Positions 40,977 through 45,020 of a stretch of DNA of 45,020 nucleotides are shown one piece after another (the stretch's first letter is position 1; every line of letters starts with the position of its first letter). The position numbers and the translations under genes were made by a program. The notes below the pieces were generated by a model. That model saw only the letters and a list, made by a program, of their open reading frames with translations. It did not search any database and had not been told where the DNA came from. Origin of the DNA: Rhizobium altiplani (lineage in GTDB: Bacteria; Pseudomonadota; Alphaproteobacteria; Rhizobiales; Rhizobiaceae); the NCBI RefSeq assembly GCF_001542405.1, contig NZ_LNCD01000014.1, forward strand, positions 1-45,020, written 5' to 3'.

Positions 40977-41995
40977 CGACGGTCGACGCGCCTGCACCGA
41001 CGATCAGCATCCGTGAACACTATCGTGACGTCGCGTCCGACCGCTGGCCGGTCACCGTCGTGCCCCAGGCAGACGAGTTGCTGTCGAGCTGGCTACACCG
41101 GCTTGCACATGCCAATGGTGTTCCGCCGCGAGCCTTCGCTCGCGTGCTCCGGCGCAATGCGGTAATGTGGTCGCCAGCCCTTGATTTCCGGCTGCCGGGT
41201 GAAATCGCAAAGCTGCTGAGCGCCAACACCGGTATCGCGCCCGATGAGCTGGCGGCGATGATGTTGCCGCACGCCCTGCCGAGGCAGCTTCTGCTGCCGC
41301 TTCGCAACGGCGGACATCGGACAGAGTCAACCTGGCTGCAGTTTTGTTCTTACTGTCTCGCCGAGGATGCACAGCCCTATTTTCGGCGGAGATGGCGACT
41401 GGCAACCCGGGTTTCATGCTCGAAACATAGCTGTCGATTGCGCGACCGATGTCCGTCCTGCCAAAGCTGCATCGCGGTCTTTGACCAAGCTGAACTGGTG
41501 CCGCAACATTACTGTGCCCGCTGTGGCTACGACCTGCGTCGCGCATCGAGAATTGGCATCAGTCCAGCGGCAAGACAACTCGATCGCTGCATCGACGACA
41601 TCTGTCGATTGGAAGGGATGAGAAATACGCCATCCAGCCGTTCGCTCATTCGACGCCTTTTGAACCTGCCCGATGGCATCTATTCGACGGCGAACCTGAT
41701 CAGCCTGTCCACGGCGGCACGGGCGCACTGCATTGCGTGGGCAGCAAACCGACCGGACGACGACTGGCTGACGGCCGGCGACGAAACGGCAGCCGCGCAG
41801 TGGCGACTTCTGATCTTGGCGGCGAAGGGCCACCGGAGGCTCATCGAGCGTTTTGCGGACTGCCTCGAGAAACGAAGAGAACTCCGGGAACGCCAGGCTA
41901 AGACGACTGTCCAGCCAAAGCCCGTGGACGTGGCCGCCCTGCTCGGAGCGTATGCGCGTGTGATGGAGCGTGGTCGACGTCGTCGATCGGCGTGA
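40973..41995 (+). CDS. tniQ: TniQ-family transposition protein
   Basis: A 340-residue TniQ/TnsD-like protein. The N-terminal TniQ domain opens with PQADELLSSWLHRLAHANGV. Zinc-binding cysteines appear in FCSYCLAED, VSCSKHSCRLRDRCPSCQSC and HYCARCGYDLR. TniQ proteins link the ATPase to target choice. Overlap with tniB indicates coupling. The second half (from about residue 200) is poorly conserved. Confidence 0.9.
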   Translation: MTTVDAPAPTISIREHYRDVASDRWPVTVVPQADELLSSWLHRLAHANGVPPRAFARVLRRNAVMWSPALDFRLPGEIAKLLSANTGIAPDELAAMMLPHALPRQLLLPLRNGGHRTESTWLQFCSYCLAEDAQPYFRRRWRLATRVSCSKHSCRLRDRCPSCQSCIAVFDQAELVPQHYCARCGYDLRRASRIGISPAARQLDRCIDDICRLEGMRNTPSSRSLIRRLLNLPDGIYSTANLISLSTAARAHCIAWAANRPDDDWLTAGDETAAAQWRLLILAAKGHRRLIERFADCLEKRRELRERQAKTTVQPKPVDVAALLGAYARVMERGRRRRSA

Positions 41996-42024
41996 GACAG
42001 GCCGAAACATAGCTCTTGGATGAA

Positions 42025-42723
42025 TCAGTCGTTCTCCGATGCTTCGCTCTCGCGCATCGGCAGTGCATCCCCCTCGAGCGCCTGCCGGCTGAGCAGTCCC
42101 GCGTCCTCCAACCGTTCGAGGTCGGGAAGATCGCGTAGCGTCTCGAGGCCGAACGCCGACAGGAAATGCCTGGTGGTCACATAAGTATAGGGCGCGCCGG
42201 GTGTCGGGCTGCGCGGCCCGGAGCCAAGAAAGCCGGCGTCGCGCAAACTGGCGATCGTGTCGCGGCTCACCTCTTTGCCGAACATCTTCGACAGCTCGCC
42301 GCGGGTCACCGGTTGCAGGTAGGCGATGGCCGCCAGCACCGCGGCTTCGTGCTCGGACAGCGACACCGGAGACGACCGCGTCGGCGCCTGCGACGCGCGG
42401 ATCGCGGCCGCATAGGCCGAGCGGCTTCGGTGCTGCCAGCCGCCGGCGACCGTAACGATGTCATAAGGACGCGACCGCAGGTCCTCGCGCAGATCATCGA
42501 TGAGCAGCTCGATGCTGCAGCTCTTTCCGACCACCCGCGCCAGCGTCTCGCGGCTAACCGGTTCCACGGCGGCAAAAATGACCGCCTCCACCCTCAGCAT
42601 CCATTCGCGCCAGCGCAGCTCCGGCGGTAGATCCTCAAGTTCCCGGTCATAGAGGATTTCATCCTCCGACCTCGATTTCCTTCCTCGATGTGTCCTGGTT
42701 GCCCCCGATCCGGTCATCGTCAC
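42025..42723 (-). CDS. ScpB-like SMC-associated protein
   Basis: A 232-residue protein with the two winged helices of Scp[25 protein letters not shown] and [23 protein letters not shown], followed by [22 protein letters not shown], a typical ScpB ending. The chromosomal ScpB is part of the condensin-like SMC complex; a copy on a transposon next to DUF1403 and a recombinase is more likely a specialised paralogue that works with them. Its start overlaps the end of the DUF1403 gene by four bases. Confidence 0.85.
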   Translation of the reverse strand: MTMTGSGATRTHRGRKSRSEDEILYDRELEDLPPELRWREWMLRVEAVIFAAVEPVSRETLARVVGKSCSIELLIDDLREDLRSRPYDIVTVAGGWQHRSRSAYAAAIRASQAPTRSSPVSLSEHEAAVLAAIAYLQPVTRGELSKMFGKEVSRDTIASLRDAGFLGSGPRSPTPGAPYTYVTTRHFLSAFGLETLRDLPDLERLEDAGLLSRQALEGDALPMRESEASEND

Positions 42724-43691
42724 AATCCAAAAATCCGGAAGGACGTGCGGCCGGAGAGTTCGCGCACCGCGCCAAAACTCTCGAGCCGCTCGAACAGCCG
42801 CGTCGCCGCCCAGCGGGAAAGATCGCTGCCGGGCGCGGAAGCCGGCACGGCATCCTCGTCGAGCAGCTTTTCGAAGACGACACCGGCGCCCTTCGTCCGC
42901 ACCTTCGGCGCCGCCGCCAGCAATGCCTCGGCGCGCCGGCCGATGTCATTGGCCTGCCGCAGGGCCTCGGTCGTCCCTGACACGAGCGCCAGGCACACTG
43001 CCCGCGCAAAGCCAGGCTCGCCGGACCGCACCCGTCCGCGGCCGCCGATCGTCTTAAATGCGGCGCCATAGCGTTCGGCCATCAGCAGCGGCACGCCGCA
43101 CGCCCAGCCGAGTTTTTCCGCCAACAGCCGATCGGCCAACCACCAGGCGAGGATTTCAGCGTCGGGCCGGGCGGCGCAGATTTTCGCCACCAGCTCGGCG
43201 ACGGCGAAGGGTGCTGTGCGCGGCGACTGCAGCGCGGCGTCGAACAGATCGGCGAGCTCGTCCAGGCCGTCGCGGCGCAAGCCGATCAGTGCCGCCAACC
43301 CCTGCAGAACCTTGCTGCCGATCGTCCGCTTCTTCGCCGCCAGCCTTTGGAAGGCCAAAACCATTGTGCCGGCCGGTCCGGGATCGTCGTCGGGTGTGGT
43401 GAGCAGCAGCGCATCGCGCAAGGCCGGTTCGCTCTCGGTGCGGCCGATCAGCTGCACCGCCGATTGCGCGCATCTGAGCGCCAGCCGTTGACGCCAGCAG
43501 CCGGCCCAAGCGGGTTCGGTGCGCACCAGATCGTCCAAGGATTTCAGGGCGATGCCGGCGGCGAAGGCGGCGTCCGCCTCACCCAGCTCGCCGCCGCGCG
43601 GCAAAACCCAGGCCGGCAGGGGCGGCACGGCCGTGGGCGGAACTGGGGTGACGAGAGGCGAGCGGGAGCGCGAATCCATGCTGCCGAGCAT
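42720..43691 (-). CDS. DUF1403 family protein
   Basis: A 323-residue protein of the DUF1403 family known from rhizobial plasmids. Landmarks are [20 protein letters not shown] near the start, [34 protein letters not shown] and, near the end, [17 protein letters not shown]. The composition is helical and alanine-rich; no catalytic motif is seen. Its function is unknown. It is translated just before the scpB-like gene and diverges from the tyrosine recombinase, with the 14-7-14 palindrome between. The family's repeated presence with recombinases suggests a role in DNA maintenance. Confidence 0.82.
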   Translation of the reverse strand: MLGSMDSRSRSPLVTPVPPTAVPPLPAWVLPRGGELGEADAAFAAGIALKSLDDLVRTEPAWAGCWRQRLALRCAQSAVQLIGRTESEPALRDALLLTTPDDDPGPAGTMVLAFQRLAAKKRTIGSKVLQGLAALIGLRRDGLDELADLFDAALQSPRTAPFAVAELVAKICAARPDAEILAWWLADRLLAEKLGWACGVPLLMAERYGAAFKTIGGRGRVRSGEPGFARAVCLALVSGTTEALRQANDIGRRAEALLAAAPKVRTKGAGVVFEKLLDEDAVPASAPGSDLSRWAATRLFERLESFGAVRELSGRTSFRIFGL

Positions 43692-43753
43692 AATCGAAGC
43701 GTGCAGTTTATGCCATGCGGTTCTGCCGAAACCGCACGGCCCGTCAACACTGT

Positions 43754-43788
43754 TTTATGTCCGGTAACCTTCCATTACCGGACATAAA
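43754..43788. repeat. Perfect 14-7-14 bp palindrome, candidate recombination site
   Basis: TTTATGTCCGGTAA (43754-43767), spacer CCTTCCA, then TTACCGGACATAAA (43775-43788). Two perfect inverted arms around a short asymmetric spacer is the layout of loxP, FRT and dif-type core sites. It lies directly upstream of the tyrosine recombinase and between divergent genes. It may equally act as an operator for both genes. Confidence 0.7.
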
Positions 43789-43806
43789 GTGATAGCATCC
43801 CGAACC

Positions 43807-44919
43807 ATGGAAAATCCCCCGGCAAACACGCCCAAAATCGACGATTCTAGCACCAACGTCGTCGATCCCGGCAGCGAATTGGGCGCTTCACCTCCCGCCC
43901 CCGGGCCGACACCCCGTGTCCCGGCGCGGCTGGAAGCCTTGGTCGAGACCGCGACAGCTTATGCCAACGCCGCCAGTTCCGAAAACACCCGCGATGCCTA
44001 CGCCAAGGACTGGCGGCATTTCACCGCCTGGTGCCGCCGCGAAGGTTTTGAACCGCTGCCCCCCTCAAGCCAGGTGATCGGCCTCTATATCGGCGCCTGT
44101 GCTTCGGGCATCTCTGCCGAAAACCCGAAACGCAGTGCCCCTGCCCTCTCGGTGGCGACGATCGAGCGACGTCTCTCCGGCCTCGCCTGGAATTTTACCC
44201 AGCGCGGCGTGCCGATGGATCGCACCGACCGGCATATTGCGACGGTGCTCGCCGGCATTCGCCGCAAGCACGCCAAGCCGCCGCGACAGAAGGAGGCCGT
44301 GCTTGGCGACGACATCAAGGCGATGGTCAACACCCTCGGCCACGATCTGAGGGGCCTGCGTGACCGGGCCATCCTGCTCCTGGGCTTCGCCGGCGGCCTG
44401 CGGCGCTCCGAGATCGCCGGCCTCGACGCTGTCCGCGACGACAAGAGCGATGGCCATGGCTGGATCGAGATTTTTCCCGACCAAGGCGTCCTGGTGACGC
44501 TGCGCGGCAAAACCGGATGGCGCGAGGTCGAGGTCGGCCGCGGCGCCTCCAGCGAGACCTGCCCCGTGGCAGCCCTCGAGAGCTGGATCCGCTTCGGCCG
44601 GATTGCGCGCGGCCCCCTCTTCCGCCGCATCTTCAAGGACAACAAGACGGTCGACGTCGAGCGGCTTTCCGACAAACATGTCGCCCGTCTGGTCAAGCAG
44701 ACCGCACTCGCCGCAGGCGTCCGTTCCGATCTTACGGAAGGGGAACGTGCGTTGCTGTTCTCAGGCCACTCGCTGCGCGCCGGCCTTGCCTCCTCAGCCG
44801 ACATCGAGGAGCGGTATGTTCAGAAACAGCTGGGTCACGCCTCGGCGGAGATGACGCGTAAATATCAGCGGCGGCGCGACCGCTTCCGCACCAATCTGAC
44901 AAAGGCGTCAGGGCTTTAA
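43807..44919 (+). CDS. Tyrosine-type site-specific recombinase
   Basis: A 370-residue integrase. An N-terminal SAM-like core-binding domain (NAASSENTRDAYAKDWRHFTAW) is followed by the catalytic domain with Arg199 (GGLRRSEIAGL), His321 and Arg324 (FSGHSLRAG), His344 (LGHASAEM) and the nucleophile Tyr353 (TRKYQ). I chose the ATG at 43807; a GTG at 43789 is also possible but would abut the palindrome. Complete catalytic set, so probably active. In the absence of a serine resolvase it may resolve cointegrates formed by the Tni element, acting at the palindrome just upstream (inference). Confidence 0.9.
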   Translation: MENPPANTPKIDDSSTNVVDPGSELGASPPAPGPTPRVPARLEALVETATAYANAASSENTRDAYAKDWRHFTAWCRREGFEPLPPSSQVIGLYIGACASGISAENPKRSAPALSVATIERRLSGLAWNFTQRGVPMDRTDRHIATVLAGIRRKHAKPPRQKEAVLGDDIKAMVNTLGHDLRGLRDRAILLLGFAGGLRRSEIAGLDAVRDDKSDGHGWIEIFPDQGVLVTLRGKTGWREVEVGRGASSETCPVAALESWIRFGRIARGPLFRRIFKDNKTVDVERLSDKHVARLVKQTALAAGVRSDLTEGERALLFSGHSLRAGLASSADIEERYVQKQLGHASAEMTRKYQRRRDRFRTNLTKASGL

Positions 44920-44993
44920 GAGGCCCCTCCCCTCGCCCGGCATGAAATCGTTAGGTCAAAATTGCGTGCCGGATTTTCAGCTTAGCGCTTCAA

Positions 44994-45018
44994 TTGAAAT
45001 CGGGAAGCAAAAGCCACA
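44994..45018 (-). repeat. Right 25-bp terminal inverted repeat of the Tni element
   Basis: Read on the minus strand it begins TGTGGCTTTTGCTTCCCG and ends ATTTCAA. Only GC is visible outside it, matching the first two bases of the left flank GCGGC. Confidence 0.85.
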
Positions 45019-45020
45019 GC

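Larger units (their letters stand above)
38338..45018 (+). mobile_element. Complete Tni-type (Tn5053-like) transposon with tyrosine recombinase
   Basis: About 6.7 kb bounded by 25-bp inverted repeats beginning TGTGGCTTTT with 22 of 25 matches. A second repeat, TAACGATTTCA, occurs inside both ends (38421-38431 and, inverted, 44943-44953), as expected for multiple transposase sites. Genes: tniA, tniB and tniQ rightward; scpB-like and DUF1403 leftward; a tyrosine recombinase rightward. Left flank is GCGGC; the two bases visible after the right end are GC, consistent with a 5-bp target duplication. The element splits the RHE_PE00001-type gene. A serine resolvase (tniR) is absent. Confidence 0.85.

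Noticed and set aside
43754..43788. Palindrome as a simple terminator
   Set aside because: It lies between divergent gene starts rather than ends, and has no T-run in either direction beyond the arms; an operator or recombination site fits better.
1..45020. CRISPR array, tRNA or rRNA genes
   Set aside because: I saw no regularly spaced direct repeats, no tRNA-like cloverleaf and no rRNA sequence when reading through the window; a covariance-model scan was not possible here.

Overview
The window looks like accessory DNA, most likely plasmid or genomic island, from an alphaproteobacterium of the order Hyphomicrobiales (Rhizobium/Agrobacterium/Sinorhizobium type). The reasons are the high-GC coding style, a plasmid-type ParB-like protein, a complete IS66 element with a UPF0149 passenger gene, and the DUF1403/ScpB/RHE_PE00001-type genes familiar from rhizobial plasmids. 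No rRNA, tRNA or core housekeeping gene was seen. The organism assignment is inference from gene content only.

Layout. 1-3157: a complete IS66-family element with imperfect 22-bp ends, inserted into an N6-methylase-like gene of which only the N-terminal part remains (3158-3540, minus). 3744-5931: a small hypothetical and a large ParB-domain protein, followed by a 600-bp non-coding stretch with strong hairpins. 6534-8503: a small hypothetical and an AbiEi/AbiEii toxin-antitoxin pair with a clear promoter/operator. 8603-15786: an exported molybdopterin-fold protein, a frameshifted PAP2 phosphatase gene, and a LodA/LodB-like pair (cysteine-tryptophylquinone oxidase with an unusually long C-terminus, plus its flavoprotein partner).

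16032-30782 is a DNA modification and defence island. The right half is a phosphorothioation (dnd) locus: dndA and an Mrr-like endonuclease read leftward, dndBCDE rightward, with a promoter/operator between them. No dndFGH restriction genes are visible. The left half (16032-23540) holds a second set: a DGQHR protein, an HNH nuclease, a PLD-nuclease/SF2-helicase fusion, a small acidic protein, an SMC-like ATPase with a CxC motif, and a 156-residue protein. I infer that this set supplies the restriction arm or is a parallel modification system.

31161-37170 is a compact six-gene cluster that I consider the most novel part: a 92-residue precursor-like peptide, two paralogous 2OG-Fe(II) oxygenase-like proteins, a B12-binding-type radical SAM enzyme, a NodU/CmcH-type carbamoyltransferase with an extra C-terminal domain, and a GNAT acetyltransferase. 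The set suggests a modified-peptide (RiPP-like) or small-molecule pathway in which a scaffold is methylated or rearranged, hydroxylated, carbamoylated and acylated.

37273-45018: an RHE_PE00001/DUF1612-type gene cut by a complete Tni-type transposon (38338-45018). It has 25-bp terminal repeats, tniA-tniB-tniQ, scpB-like and DUF1403 genes, and a tyrosine recombinase preceded by a loxP-like 14-7-14 bp palindrome that may be its recombination site. A degenerate piece of an RHE_PE00001-like gene also lies at 30832-30997 in opposite orientation, so related sequences bracket the biosynthetic cluster.
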